NCBI RefSeq assembly: GCF_954871325.1
Contig: NC_088776.1
Span: 37,372,508 to 37,436,507 of the forward strand
DNA from: Gordionus sp. m RMFG-2023
Lineage: Eukaryota; Nematomorpha; Gordioida; Chordodea; Parachordodidae
Direction of reading: 5' to 3'
Length of the DNA: 64,000 nt
Below the pieces are notes generated by a model, which saw nothing but the letters and a program-made list of their open reading frames with translations, did no database searches and was not told the DNA's origin. Below are positions 23,880 through 35,064 of this stretch, in pieces. Every line of letters starts with the position of its first letter. Within the stretch, counting starts at the first letter, position 1. Made by a program: the position numbers and the translations under genes.

Positions 23880-25215
23880 AAAAACTTTTAAAAATAGCGA
23901 TTATGACAATTGTCACTTTTATATGATACATCTTCATGAAATTTTAATTTTAGATTTTTATGTATCAAAAAATTTCAAAAAACTTCAAAAACAACGATTA
24001 TGACAATTGTCACTTATCTAGGGTACATCTTCACTTAAATTTTATTTTAACATGTTAGCAATGCTTATTTTAGCCCATTTACGTCAAAAAAATTCGAAAA
24101 ACTTTAAAAACAACGATTATGACAATTGTCACTTATCTAGGGTACATCTTCACTTAAATTTTATTTAAACATGTTAGCAATGCTTATTTTAGCCCATTTA
24201 CGTCAAAAAAATTTGAAAAACTTTAAAAACAACGATTATGACAATTGTCACTTATCTATCGTACATCTTCACTAAAATTTTATTTAAACATGTTAGCAAT
24301 GCTTATTTTAGCCCATTTACGTCAAAAAAATTCGAAAAACTTTAAAAACAACGATTATGACAATTGTCACTTATCTAGGGTACATCTTCACTTAAATTTT
24401 ATTTAAACATGTTAGCAATGCTTATTTTAGCCCATTTACGTCAAAAAAATTCGAAAAACTTTAAAAACAACGATTATGACAATTGTCACTTATCTAGGGT
24501 ACATCTTCACTTAAATTTTATTTAAACATGTTAGCAATGCTTATTTTAGCCCATTTACGTCAAAGAAATTCGAAAAACTTTAAAAACAACGATTATGACA
24601 ATTGTCACTTATCTAGGGTACATCTTCACTTAAATTTTATTTTAACATGTTAGCAATGCTTATTTTAGCCCATTTACGTCAAAAAAATTCGAAAAACTTT
24701 AAAAACAACGATTATGACAATTGTTACTTTTCTAGGGTACATCTTCACTTAAATTTTATTTTAACATGTTAGCAATGCTTATTTTAGCCCATTTACGTCA
24801 AAAAAATTCGAAAAACTTTAAAAACAACGATTATGACAATTGTCACTTATCTAGGGTACATCTTCACTTAAATTTTATTTAAACATGTTAGCAATGCTTA
24901 TTTTAGCCCATTTACGTCAAAGAAATTCGAAAAACTTTAAAAACAACGATTATGATAATTGTCACTTATCTAGGGTACATCTTCACTTAAATTTTATTTT
25001 AACATGTTAGCAATGCTTATTTTAGCCCATTTACGTCAAAAAAATTCGAAAAACTTTAAAAACAACGATTATGACAATTGTTACTTTTCTAGGGTACATC
25101 TTCACTGAAGTTTTATTTAGACATTAGCAGTACTTATTTTAGCCTATTTACGTCAAAAAAATTTAAAAAACTTTAAAAATAACTATTATGACAATTGTCA
25201 TTTATCTAGGGTACA
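23880..25215 (-). repeat. 119 bp tandem array, FB1 right arm (about 12 units)
   Basis: Mirror copy of the left array, with palindrome positions at about 23906, 24001, 24120, 24239, 24358, 24477, 24596, 24715, 24834, 24953, 25072 and 25189. Unit-specific variants (for example the TTGTTACTTTTCTAGGG units) appear in mirrored order. This suggests the two arms exchange or copy sequence. Confidence 0.95.
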
Positions 25216-26045
25216 TCTACATTAAATTTCACCTGTTAAAGAAACATATTTATGCCCATTAGCGTCACAAAAAAATCTTATATGTTCAAAAATATACCTA
25301 CCTATTATGATAATTATCATTTTTCCAGGGAACATCTTCATTGAATTTATAATATAATATCTTTACAATATAAATTATATTATAACCCTTTTTCGTCCAA
25401 AAATTTCAAAAATCTTAAAAAATAACGCATATGACAATTGTCGCATTAAAAAAAAGTTTGACATAAATATTAATAAAAAAATAATTTAGAAAAACCACCT
25501 CTTTTAATATACTTAAAATATAGATATATTTTAAAAAAAAACTATTTAGAAAAAGAAAAACCATCTCTTTTAATATTCTTAAAATATAAATATATTTATT
25601 AAAAAAATATTTAGAAAAAGCCACCTCTAAAACTTAAAATATAGATATATTTATAAAAATAATATAAAAAAAACTATAGAAGATTTGACCTAAAAGATTA
25701 TTTATTTATGATATAATTAAAAAAAGAATAAAATTTTATGATAAAACAAAAGATTAAAATTTCTTCAAAAAATCAGCAAAATATGTTTCAAAAATATTTT
25801 TTGCTTAAAATTTTTAGCTCAAAAATATTAATTTTTTTTTATTTAAAAAAAAATCTAATAAATAAATCCATTTTTATTATAATCAAATCAAAACATATTA
25901 TTTGCATTAAATAAAATATAAATAAAATAAATTATTTTACTAAAAATAAATAAATAAAATTCTACTATTATTTAAAATTTCTCAATAACATAAAAATAAT
26001 TTTTGGCTCTAAATTTAAAATAAACTCAAGCTACCCTCTGAGCCC

Positions 26046-26262
26046 ACTAAGTGAGCCGACTAAGTGAGCCGACTAAGTGAGCCGACTAAGCGAGCCGACT
26101 AAGCGAGCCGACTAAGCGAGCCGACTAAGCGAGCCGACTAAGCGAGCCGACTAAGCGAGCCGACTAAGCGAGCCGACTAAGCGAGCCGACTAAGCGAGCC
26201 GACTAAGCGAGCCGACTAAGTGAGCCGACTAACGAGCCGACTAAGTGAGCCGACTCATGCGG
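26046..26262 (-). repeat. 13 bp tandem array, FB1 right arm
   Basis: About 17 copies of AAGCGAGCCGACT or AAGTGAGCCGACT, the inverse of the left array, with a slightly different copy number. Confidence 0.9.
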
Positions 26263-26476
26263 CTCCTTGATCGGCTTGAGTCGGAGCCGTTTTTTACGAC
26301 TACGACTCGAGTCGCAAGTCGTAAGAACTCGACTTTTTAACAACACTATATTAGACAAATATTATTTAAAACGATAGTTATAATTTATTGAAGGACTAAA
26401 GCCTTTTTAGCCTTTGTTATTTTTCTACGCTTCCTTTTTGTAGCTTATTGGGGTTGTTTTCGTCTCATTATACAAT

Positions 26477-27504
26477 CAGTGTTATCACGCTACTTTTTCC
26501 AGTAGCGGTAGCTTTAGTGCACTACTTTTTAGAAAAATAACGATAGCGGTAGCTCGGTACTAATCTAGAAAGGAAGTAGTTCAATTTTATATAATAAATA
26601 CATAAACATAATAATTATTAAAATTTAAAATCAATTCTAAAATCATAATTTTTTTTATTTGTTTTAATTTTAAAATTTATATTTAAAAATCATAAACCTA
26701 GTTTATAAAATAATTTATAATGTCGACGATAGAGATTGATATTGAAGATAATTTTGGTACAGATCATATCGACTAATTAATTTCCCTGGTAAATGATCAT
26801 AATATGGAATTTCCTTTTCCTGAATTAGCAGAATATTTTGACCTCGATAAAAAAAAATTAACACAGAGTTAGTTTCATTGTAAGACGTGATGGAAGGTTT
26901 TATCATAAAACAAGACACTCGAGGAAACATTTAAAAGCATTATATCAATCAAATTTAATATAAACGTGTAGCTCCAATTCTTAATCTTTAAAATAAATTT
27001 TTTTTGAGCTGATAAGTTTACGTGAGGGTTGATTTTCTGTGGTCAGTTAACAAACAACCACCCACTTATTCACTACATAATTTTTATTCTAACTATTATT
27101 ATTATTTAGTATGACTCTAACCAGATCAAAAACGCCACTTACTATAAATAAATTAAATAAATAATTATATTATTGAAAATTCATTAGACGCATTTTTTCT
27201 AAATCTAAAAATACTCAAATAAATATTTTAAATGATTTTTCTTATAAAAAATATGTATATTCAATTTAATACGCTTTGAGTGCTATATTTGGTCATAGCG
27301 TATATTTTTTAATCGTCAATCTAAACTTAGGGAAGACCATATGGAAATGTTATTATTATTATTATGCAATAAAAAATAAATAAATTATATATATTTGAAA
27401 TTTTAGTCATATTTTTTATTTGTGGAAATAGAGTTATTTAAAAAATATTATAATGCCGCGTTTTTTAAAGTAGCTAATAAAAAGTAGCATTTAACAAGGC
27501 AATG
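26477..27504. mobile_element. Small hAT element, about 1 kb
   Basis: The left end is CAGTGTTATCACGCTACTTT. The inverted right end reads CATTGCCTTGTTAAATGCTA, then CTTTTTATTAGC. Flanks are TATACAAT and TATAAATA, an imperfect duplication. Near 26880-26940 a short plus-strand frame reads DGRFYHKTRHSRKHLK, which could be the tail of a BED finger. No transposase body remains. Confidence 0.6.
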
Positions 27505-27878
27505 TATAAATATTGCACCTAATAGCTATTACTATATATTTTTTTTAAATTGTACGAGCAAGAGCCCGTCATTTAGTATTCGTGATTGAAATTATTTCAT
27601 TCACGTTGGATTGGGTGCATCTTTTTAAAATTTATCATATATAATACATGTTTTATTTTTTAAATTCTCCTCTGTATAAATATATCCATCCCAGTAATAT
27701 AAAATTAAAAATATAGTAAAAAATGTGTAATGGAAGCTAAAAATAAAGATATGATAACAAATATAATTTTTTTAAATATTTAATAGAAAAATCATGCTTT
27801 TATTATTAAACCTATTTTTACATTTATAGTAACAAGTTTTTACTCTAAATATTTGTTATTGATTATGAGGCTTCATGG
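27505..27878. other. AT-rich spacer
   Basis: Nothing recognisable. Confidence 0.5.
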
Positions 27879-28599
27879 CAGAGTTTTTAAAATATCCAGA
27901 TATAAAAATGCGGCACCTGTATCTAGATATACTTTTATAAAAAGTATCTTTTTATGAATATCTTTTTTTTAGATATATTTTCATATTACGTTTTTTTTTA
28001 AAAAATTATTTTTATTTTACGTAAATTTAAAAAGAAAAATACTCAGCATCAGAATTTTCTTGGCAGGGCCATAGCCAGGAATTTTTAGCTAGGGGGACCA
28101 GCTGCTTACTTGTGGGGGCCACTATTTTTTTTAAATAAAACAAATAATTAAGCATTCATATAAATTTTTTGCTATTTTTATTAAAAATTTATTAATGTAA
28201 TATGAATACAAAATAATACTATAATATGGATATACAAAATAATACTATAATATAATACGACGATTTTTATTTTTAAATTTTAACTTAAATGAATTAAAGG
28301 ATAAATTTTATGTTATTTTTTTTCATAAGCCATCAATACTAAGTTTTACTTACGTTGATCTTTCATCTAGTGGCCCCTAGACTTTCTAAGCGAATGAAGC
28401 AGAATACCCCCCTGAAAAGTACCCCTCCCCCCTCGAAAAAATGATAATTATTTTATGACACCCATAAATTCCAAAAATAATTTTTATTGCATCAATTTTT
28501 AATATATATAAATATGCAAAAAAAATATACTTTAAAAATATTATTTTAAAATTAATAATTTAGATAAATTAGGGGAAGAGAAAGCGAATTTATAATTTC

Positions 28600-30120
28600 A
28601 TCAATATTATAAATTTTTTTCCATTGATAATATGATTAAATTATTGAAAAATGAATCTTTCATGGTACTACGAAGTCTTGTTTTAATTAATTCAATTTTA
28701 CTCATGATTCTTTCGGCAGTACATGAGGTTGTAGGAAGTGCAGCATATAACACACCTATTTTAAAGTTAAAAAAAATTTCTATATTTAATGATGAAAGTA
28801 TATATACCTCTCCTTTTTGGAATGTAATGTTTGAAGTCTAGAATTTTCAAAATCAAAAGGTAGATTTCTCTCCTTCATAAAATCTTGTGCCTTTGAAAAA
28901 ACATCCAAATTCAGTGTTATTATCTATTAGATTAAAAAATAATCAAGACAATAATTTATATTATACTTCTCAAATTAATCAAGCAATCTATTGCCAATTG
29001 AATTTGATTTATTGCAAACCCTATATCCTTTGAAATGGTTTGCAATTTTGTACAAGCCAAACTTGTTATCAAAAATATTTTATCCAAAACACAAAGTGAT
29101 AAGATAAAATCAAATTTTTCTATTCTAAAGACTATATCACTAGCCATAGTGGAAGTGGCAGGATCTTCAGAATCCTTTAAATTTGTTAAAGCTGCCCTCA
29201 ACTCATCTAGTATTCCTAGAACATTTCGAAGTTCTTTAATTGATTGGCATAATTGAACAATGATTAAATTTAATCAATGACAATAACACCAAATAAAAGC
29301 TGCCTTTGGCGCCTCTGCTCTAATCAAGGCCTGCACACCATTGATTCTTTCAATCATGTTTGAGGCGCCATCATAACTTCGCCCAACTAGAAATTCAAGG
29401 GATAAATTCATCGAGCCGAGTTGTGATATTATATTAAGCTTAATATCGAGACCCGTTGTATTTCCCGTACAATATATGTCAATCAGTCTTTCAACAGGCT
29501 TCGGCGTCTCACTATTTTCAACTTATGTTACTATCAAAGCTATTGCTTCTGATCTCGAATCAACTATGATTGAAAAGCACCTGTTAAATGTAATCTCATT
29601 TTGAATTTTTTTTATAACCATATTTTTCATGGTTTCAAATGAGAATATTTATGTTATTATATGATAATAGATTTGAATATAATTTCGTTTTTAATCCCTT
29701 ATTTTTTTTATCCCTTTTTCTTTCTTCATTTTGTTGTATATACATTTTTAATACAGGTTCAGAATCTGCAATAAGCTTAATAAGGGCCATCATATTGTCT
29801 TCTTGTTGCCTGTTCCCCCAGAAGGCTTGGTTACGAGATATTAAATAATCTAAACATCTTATTATAATTCTTATGATAGAACGGTTATTATCTACACATT
29901 CTTTATGGGGTGTTATAAATTTTAATATGGAATTTTTATTGTGAGAAAGCTAATCAGCCATCATATGTACCTGTGAAGATTCATGCAGAATAATATCACG
30001 ATTAATATTCTGTCATTTATCTAGGCCTTCACATGTCCATTTTGAATTTGCGTGTGGACCTCCAAATAAGAGACATGTTAAGCAAAAAACTATTCATTTT
30101 AATACTATAAGTTATCCAAT
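28600..30120 (-). pseudogene. Y transposase (TTF finger, DUF4371, hATC)
   Basis: Reading the minus strand from about 30120: CLLFGGPHANSKWTCEGLDKW and HESSQVHM (TTF-type zinc finger), FWGNRQQEDNM, then YDGASNMIERINGVQAL and FIWCYCH-LNLIIVQLC (29400-29240). Next are ELRAALTNLKDSEDPATS...KFDFILSLCVLDKIF (29200-28960) and the hATC block LPTTSCTAERIMSKIELIKTRLRS (28740-28660). The domain order is complete; several stops and frame breaks make it non-functional. The open frames on the opposite strand are shadows. Confidence 0.85.
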
Positions 30121-30424
30121 TTCTAGCAATTTTGCTATTGTTTTTCCATAAAAGCTTTTATTAAAGGATCTGTTTCTATAATTATTACCTTTGGGGAATA
30201 AATAATGTGTAGGTTGAAAAGCTCCTAATTCATTTATCAATTATAAATTTGTCAATTCTTTTTCCAACAATATTGATGGGATTATTTGATTCCTAAGAAA
30301 AGGGAGGGAGGGAGGGAAGATAAGATATTTAAATTAAAATATGAATACTACTATCTATTCATATTATGCTTAAAAAAAATTAGAAAAATTCCGTCAATAT
30401 ATATTAAATTAAATATTAAGTGGG

Positions 30425-30645
30425 GGGGGGGGTATCTTATTATTACATTTATAAACCAGAAATAACTTGATCATGATGGATGTAACAAAACAGTAAAAGA
30501 ATTAAATAACAAAAAAAATTAAAAAAAAAATGTTTTAAAAAAAAATTAAAAATTTTTTTTTTATTTAAAAAAAAGTATCCCCACTCAAATTTACTGAAGC
30601 AGTTGCTTCGGACCCCCCCCCCCACCTCCCCCCCCCCCCCCCACG
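30425..30645. repeat. C/G homopolymer tracts of hAT Y
   Basis: A G run at 30421-30432 and a pair of C runs at 30612-30642 lie in the subterminal part of Y. Similar C/G runs mark other hAT ends in the window. Confidence 0.8.
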
Positions 30646-30679
30646 TTGTAGGGGCCACTGCTTTCATAAACTCTCTAAT

Positions 30680-31570
30680 GTTTGATTGAACTCTCTTTAT
30701 TGTAGAGAAAGAGGCCGCACAAGAAGCCGTTGGTTCCCTAATGATGATGGCTGCTGTGAAGCGTTTATACTATTCTTTAAATGCACGAGGATACTATTTT
30801 ATACATAATATTTAAGATATTTCCAAAATTATGTGTTTCTTTAACTTCTGCAGCTAATAATCCAGCTATTTTCATTTCATGATGTAACGTTTCCATATTT
30901 AAGTTTAATAATGATTCTATTAAATAATCAGGGTCAAAGGGGGGCAATGTATTAAAACATGATAGAAGATTATAGTCATCTTGAGTAAATCTATCTAAAA
31001 AACAATCAACACAAAGTAATCAATAATTTCATAATAATTCCTTTTTAAAGAATTACAACTGGAGTCTTTTTCACAATCAAATTGTAATTTGGTTTCGACT
31101 AAAAAATCTTGAAAATTTATAGGCGTTTTACAAACGCTTGATGATTTTTAGGGAGTGAGATTAAATTTTACTAAAGGTTTTTCAGCCTTAATTCTAATCA
31201 AATCAATAGAATTATCGTTTATATTATTTTTTAATATATTGATCGTGGAATCAATACAATTTTTAGCATCCATTAGATAAGTACCTACTGACTGTAGATA
31301 CTTATATAGTAAATCTATTGTTATTAATATCTCTAAATTATAATGGCTAATATAACGTAATTTATATTAACGCATTGAGATAAAAGACCAGAGGCTTCGA
31401 CTGAATCATGAGTGAAAACCTCTGAATTAAGAGTTCTATTAGGAAAGTAAAATACTTCACCAATAGCCTCAAAATTCTCATAAATGAAGCGGGATGCTAC
31501 TAAATGACCAGTCCACCTCTGATCTAAAAGTCTCTTAAGAGTATGACCTGCATATTTACAGGATACATTA
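30680..31570 (-). pseudogene. X transposase C-terminal half
   Basis: The minus strand gives GHTLKRLLDQRWTGHLVASR, FIYENFEAIGEVFYFPN (31550-31440), then NLEILITIDLLYKYLQSVGTY and the hATC block REPTASCAASFSTIKRVQSN (30740-30690). The conserved Glu-Arg of 'ERSFS' has become Ala-Ala. The frame is cut by Y immediately downstream. DUF4371-type hAT. Confidence 0.78.
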
Positions 31571-32224
31571 AAGCGCCTAAATTATACAACGCATGGATAA
31601 ATTAAAAAAATTAGAAATGATAACAATATTATTATGTATAAAAGGAACTTTTTTATTAATTTTTTTTTGAACTAGGGTTTGCACTCCTTAATTTCTGCGA
31701 GAAATAAGGTTTGTCCCATCATATGCCTGGCTTATTATATTCGTTGAATTAATATTTAACTCTGCTATAAAATTAAATCAGTAATGCTTTCAGCAAAAAG
31801 ACACTTTAAATTAATAATTTCTATTAAATTTTCTTGGACTTCTCCAGAAAAAATATAGCGAATAATTATGTTCAGGTTTTCACAACCTTATCTTTTGTCT
31901 CATCAAGACATTGGCGTACGCAGCGGGGGGAGGGGAAAGGGGACAACCCCCCCCCCCCCCCCCCCCCCCCAAAAGCCAAAAAATGCAGATGTCGGATTAT
32001 ATTTTTCAAAAATATTGTTAATATTAATTTATATTTGTTAATATTTATTCCTATCTCATATATATATATATATTTAATTACATTTATTTATCACATTCAT
32101 CTACTAAGTTATTTTATCAATCAATTTCGATTTCAAGTTTTCCTTTTACCTATTATTTTCAAATTTTAGTGGCGTAATATTTATCTAAATTTTTAGTCAA
32201 ATAATAATTATCTCTCAATCTCCT

Positions 32225-33400
32225 TGTCCAACATGGAGAAAGGAATTGCAAGCTTGTCCAACGAGTTCGAGTCTCCGCCACAGTAACAGCTATTATGGAG
32301 TTAGAAGAGCCGATTATTAATGCTATTACTGAAATTTCACAATGGCTTAAAAGAAATATTTCCTCAGAAGCAAGAAAATTATTGGATTCAATACTTATTC
32401 CAAATTTTTTTTCTCATTAGAATGTATTATTTAATTATAGTACAGCTATTTTATGTAATACTTTTCAAAAACATAACATTGACTTGATTAAGAAGATGAG
32501 AATAGCGGAGAGCATTTTATTAGAACTCAGAAATAGAGCTAATGTTGTTGAAGAATTTCATATTTTATATGTTATTGTTGAGTCAAAAGCAGAGCTATAC
32601 GTGTTAAATATTTGTTCTCCTCGACTTGCAGCAAGCAAGCTCATCATCAAAACATTAATATAGAATCAGTATAAGAGTATTATAAAACAAATGTCCCTTC
32701 TCCCAACCTTTTTCATATGGTGATAGAAAAAAAATATAAATATTTGTTAGATTTTTATCATGAAGATGAAAATATCTTATGATGTCTTATTAGCTGAATA
32801 GCTATGATTAAAAGATTAACTATGGTTGATACAGTCCCAAAAAATGCTATGGATGCTTTTTATTTCAAACACATTTTAGATTATACTCCCAATTATTAAA
32901 ATGGTTATATATATATTAGCAGCTCTTTAGTAAACTAATGAGAGAACATTCACTTTTTTAAGAAGAATAACAGAGCCTTGCAGAGATACCATTTGCAGGA
33001 CACGGCCCAGATTTTTTTTAAAAATTTTTTCCGACCCGGGTTTTTTTTAAAAAAATTTTCAGGCCCGGCCCGAATTTTTTAAAATAAATTATATTTATTT
33101 TTGATTTTTATAGCTAATAATGGCGATTTAAAATATTTGGTTTTAAAATAAACAGCTCGGCCAGGATATTTTTTCTAAAAAAATTTTCAGGCATAGCCCG
33201 GGTGGTTTTTAAAAAAAAAATTACGAGCCCGGCCCAGGTATATTTAAAAAAATTAAAATACGGTCCGGCTCAGGGGCCGGGCCTGCAAGACTGTGAAAAA
33301 CATACCTATGAAATACAACATCTGAAAGTAGATTGAATGATTTGGATCTTTTGAATATTCATAGACATTTAACGCCAAGCAAGGATTGATAATTGAAAAA
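32225..33400 (+). pseudogene. Z transposase fragment, split by a MITE
   Basis: TAIMELEEPIINAITEISQW, LKRNISSEARKLLDSILIP, STAILCNTFQKHNIDLIKK and ICSPRLAASK (32295-32650) follow the DUF4371 hAT pattern. The hATC region begins near 32930. A GC-rich MITE (32971-33295) interrupts it, and the tail SRLNDLDLLNIHRHLTPSKD resumes at 33320-33390. Stops and shifts are present; the N-terminus is missing. Confidence 0.8.
32971..33295. mobile_element. GC-rich hAT MITE inside Z
   Basis: CAGAGCCTTGCAG at the left and, inverted, CACAGTCTTGCAGGCCCGG at the right enclose repeated GGCCCGG/AAAATTTT blocks. It separates two parts of one transposase reading, so it is an insertion. No clear 8 bp duplication was found. 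Confidence 0.65.
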
Positions 33401-34699
33401 TTAGCTCAAAACATACAAAATACAATTATTCCTAAGAAACTTTTTGTGTATTAATTTATATTTCCAACATTTAAATTTTTATACTTTATATATTTTAAAA
33501 GCTCAAAAAATTCAAATTTCAATTTTGGGTCATTTAAGTGATTCATATCGTGGGTTATATTCACTTTATATTTTATAATTCACATTTATTTTATAGTTTT
33601 TCAATGCCGGTTTATATATATAATTTTTTTAATTCACATTAGTTTAAAATTGTATATTAGAAAAGTTATTAATCCTAATAAATTTATGCTTAGTATTTTT
33701 AATTAACAATATTATTTCTTAAAAAAAATTTATTATCCCCCCCCCCCCCCCAGACCAAATTCCTGCGTACGCGCCTGCATCAAGACAAATAAAAGGCATC
33801 TCACTTTTGTTATATTTATCTGAAATATATTCAAGCACCATATCTGCCAGATTAACCCTAACCCATATCCATATAAAAATATATAATTAAAAGAAGAGAA
33901 ATTAAAAAAATAATTTATAATATAATATATTTAGGTATGGTCGACGGGGCTTAATGACCCATGTATGGATATGAAGTTGGATAGACAAATTTTAATTAAT
34001 ATTCTTTGTCGAAGGTAAAAGCCTTCTTTTGAATCACCTGTGATTTAACCTCATTACGGTAAATTTGTTGGCTTACCAATGTTGTTATCTCAATATTTTC
34101 TTCATAATTTTAAAATATTCACCGGTGTTTTAAATAACTTGTAATATTATAATAATAATTGTGATTGAACCATAATAAATAAAATAATTATCATTGAAAT
34201 AAGTACAATTTAAACGTGATTAAGCGTCTAAATAATGTCATACACAAATACACATGAAAATGATAAAATGAATGAATGATGATTTATTATTGGATACAAA
34301 TAAAACAGGATAAAAAAGAAATTTACAAACTAGACATGTTTTTCGAATAAATATTTTAAATTTATTTTAAAAATATAAAAATAATATTACAAAAATTATT
34401 TTTAAATTTGGAAGGCTAGAAAAATTTATGGGGGCTATTTTTGGAGGCCAAAAATTTTTTTTTTGGGGGGAGGATGACCCCCCGTGGCTACCGGCCCTGT
34501 TTTTTGGCCTATTTATAAAGTCTATATTAATATTTATCCTTATTTCAAACTTGATTGGACTTAGATACAAATGGGATATAATTTAAATAAAAAAATTGTA
34601 ACGATGTCTTCTGAAAAAAGTCAAATAATTTAATATCAGATTTCTTTTACAACTCCATAGAAAATGTTATTATGAATAATGATAAAATTTTTATTTAAG

Positions 34700-34985
34700 G
34701 ATTATCCCAATATAAAATTGTTATTCATAAAGTATAACACCACATTGTCGTCAAGTACTCCGGTATAGACTTTTTAATATGGCTAAGAATGTCTTTATAA
34801 AACGTGGATGCCTTAATAATAATTATTTTAAAAGTATTGTCATTACATTACTGAATAACAATTATCATTTATTAACATTTAATTATATATTATATATATA
34901 TATATTACTAAAATCAAACAATTATTATTTATCATTTAATTATATGTATATAAATGAGATATCAACACCAAAAATTTTCTAGATC
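34700..34985 (+). pseudogene. hATC remnant of the split hAT (27879-35064)
   Basis: Around 34725-34830 the plus strand reads TLSSSTPV-TF, then in the next frame MAKNVFIKRGCLNNNYFKSIVITL. This is the same segment as [22 protein letters not shown] in the 3833-6635 element. The 'VER' motif is damaged. Confidence 0.75.
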
Positions 34986-35064
34986 ACTTAAATAATAAAA
35001 ACTGTATCTGTATTTAGATACATGTGTATCTATATTTTGTGACGACATATTTGTATCTGTATCA

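Larger units (their letters stand above)
21050..26348. mobile_element. Foldback element FB1 with satellite-like arms
   Basis: A 5.3 kb near-perfect inverted repeat. The outer end TAGTGTTGTTAAACGG (21050) is mirrored by TAGTGTTGTTAAAAAG read inward from 26348. Inward, each arm holds: a CGACT-rich segment; an array of a 13 bp unit (CACTTAGTCGGCT and variants); about 850 bp of AT-rich unique sequence; and an array of twelve units of about 119 bp. A loop of about 320 bp lies at 23561-23880. No open frame of note exists, so the element must be moved by enzymes supplied elsewhere. The TAGTGTTGTTAAA end resembles hAT ends, but I could not fix an 8 bp duplication (ATTAGGA and ATTAGAC are near the two sides). 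Confidence 0.88.
28368..30660 (-). mobile_element. DUF4371-type hAT (Y) inside X
   Basis: The left end TAGTGGCCCCTAGACTTTC and inverted right end CAGTGGCCCCTACAACG are followed on both sides by AAGCA-containing and C/G-homopolymer stretches. Target duplications are CTTTCATC (28360-28367) and CTTTCATA (30661-30668), matching at 7 of 8. It is inserted in X directly after the hATC-coding part. It carries a complete but broken minus-strand transposase. Confidence 0.85.
31909..33777 (+). mobile_element. hAT (Z) inside X
   Basis: Ends CATTGGCGTACGCAGCGGGG and, inverted, CAGGCGCGTACGCAGG. A perfect 8 bp duplication, CATCAAGA, lies at 31901-31908 and 33778-33785. Long C runs lie just inside both ends (31946-31970 and 33737-33751). 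It carries a plus-strand DUF4371-type transposase, opposite in direction to X and Y. Confidence 0.9.
28064..34499 (-). mobile_element. DUF4371-type hAT (X), host of two further insertions
   Basis: The left end CAGGGCCATAGCCAGG and inverted right end CAGGGCCGGTAGCCACGG are TIRs. The flanks TTTCTTGG and TTTTTTGG agree at 7 of 8, allowing for one extra T in the run at the right side. Its own transposase is on the minus strand (about 31570-30680). It was later entered by hAT Y (28368-30660) and hAT Z (31909-33777). Confidence 0.75.
27879..35064 (+). mobile_element. hAT of the TATCTAGATAC family, copy 2 (split)
   Basis: The left end CAGAGTTTTTAAAATATCC...TGTATCTAGATATAC (27879-28063) matches the left end of the 55324 copy. 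The right part (34500-35064) carries the hATC region and CTGTATCTGTATTTAGATAC. Everything between is a younger hAT inserted at 28064-34499. The transposase N-terminus and core are missing. The right terminus is cut by a GC-rich hAT end beginning CAGAGGTCTGCA at about 35063. Confidence 0.75.

Noticed and set aside
22190-25215. Regular 119 bp repeats as a CRISPR array
   Set aside because: The whole unit is conserved with no variable spacers, the arrays are mirror images, and the context is a eukaryotic genome.
25415-25624. Hydrophobic minus-strand frame in the FB1 arm
   Set aside because: Ile/Phe/Leu-rich translation of AT-rich repeats; the mirrored arm does not keep an equivalent frame.
21042-26356. 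An 8 bp target duplication for FB1
   Set aside because: The two flanks share only ATTAG(G)A-like bases with an offset; not strong enough to state.
28064-30660. A single hAT from 28064 to 30660
   Set aside because: Better ends and a 7-of-8 duplication (CTTTCATC/CTTTCATA) place Y at 28368-30660, leaving 28064 as the end of X paired with 34499.
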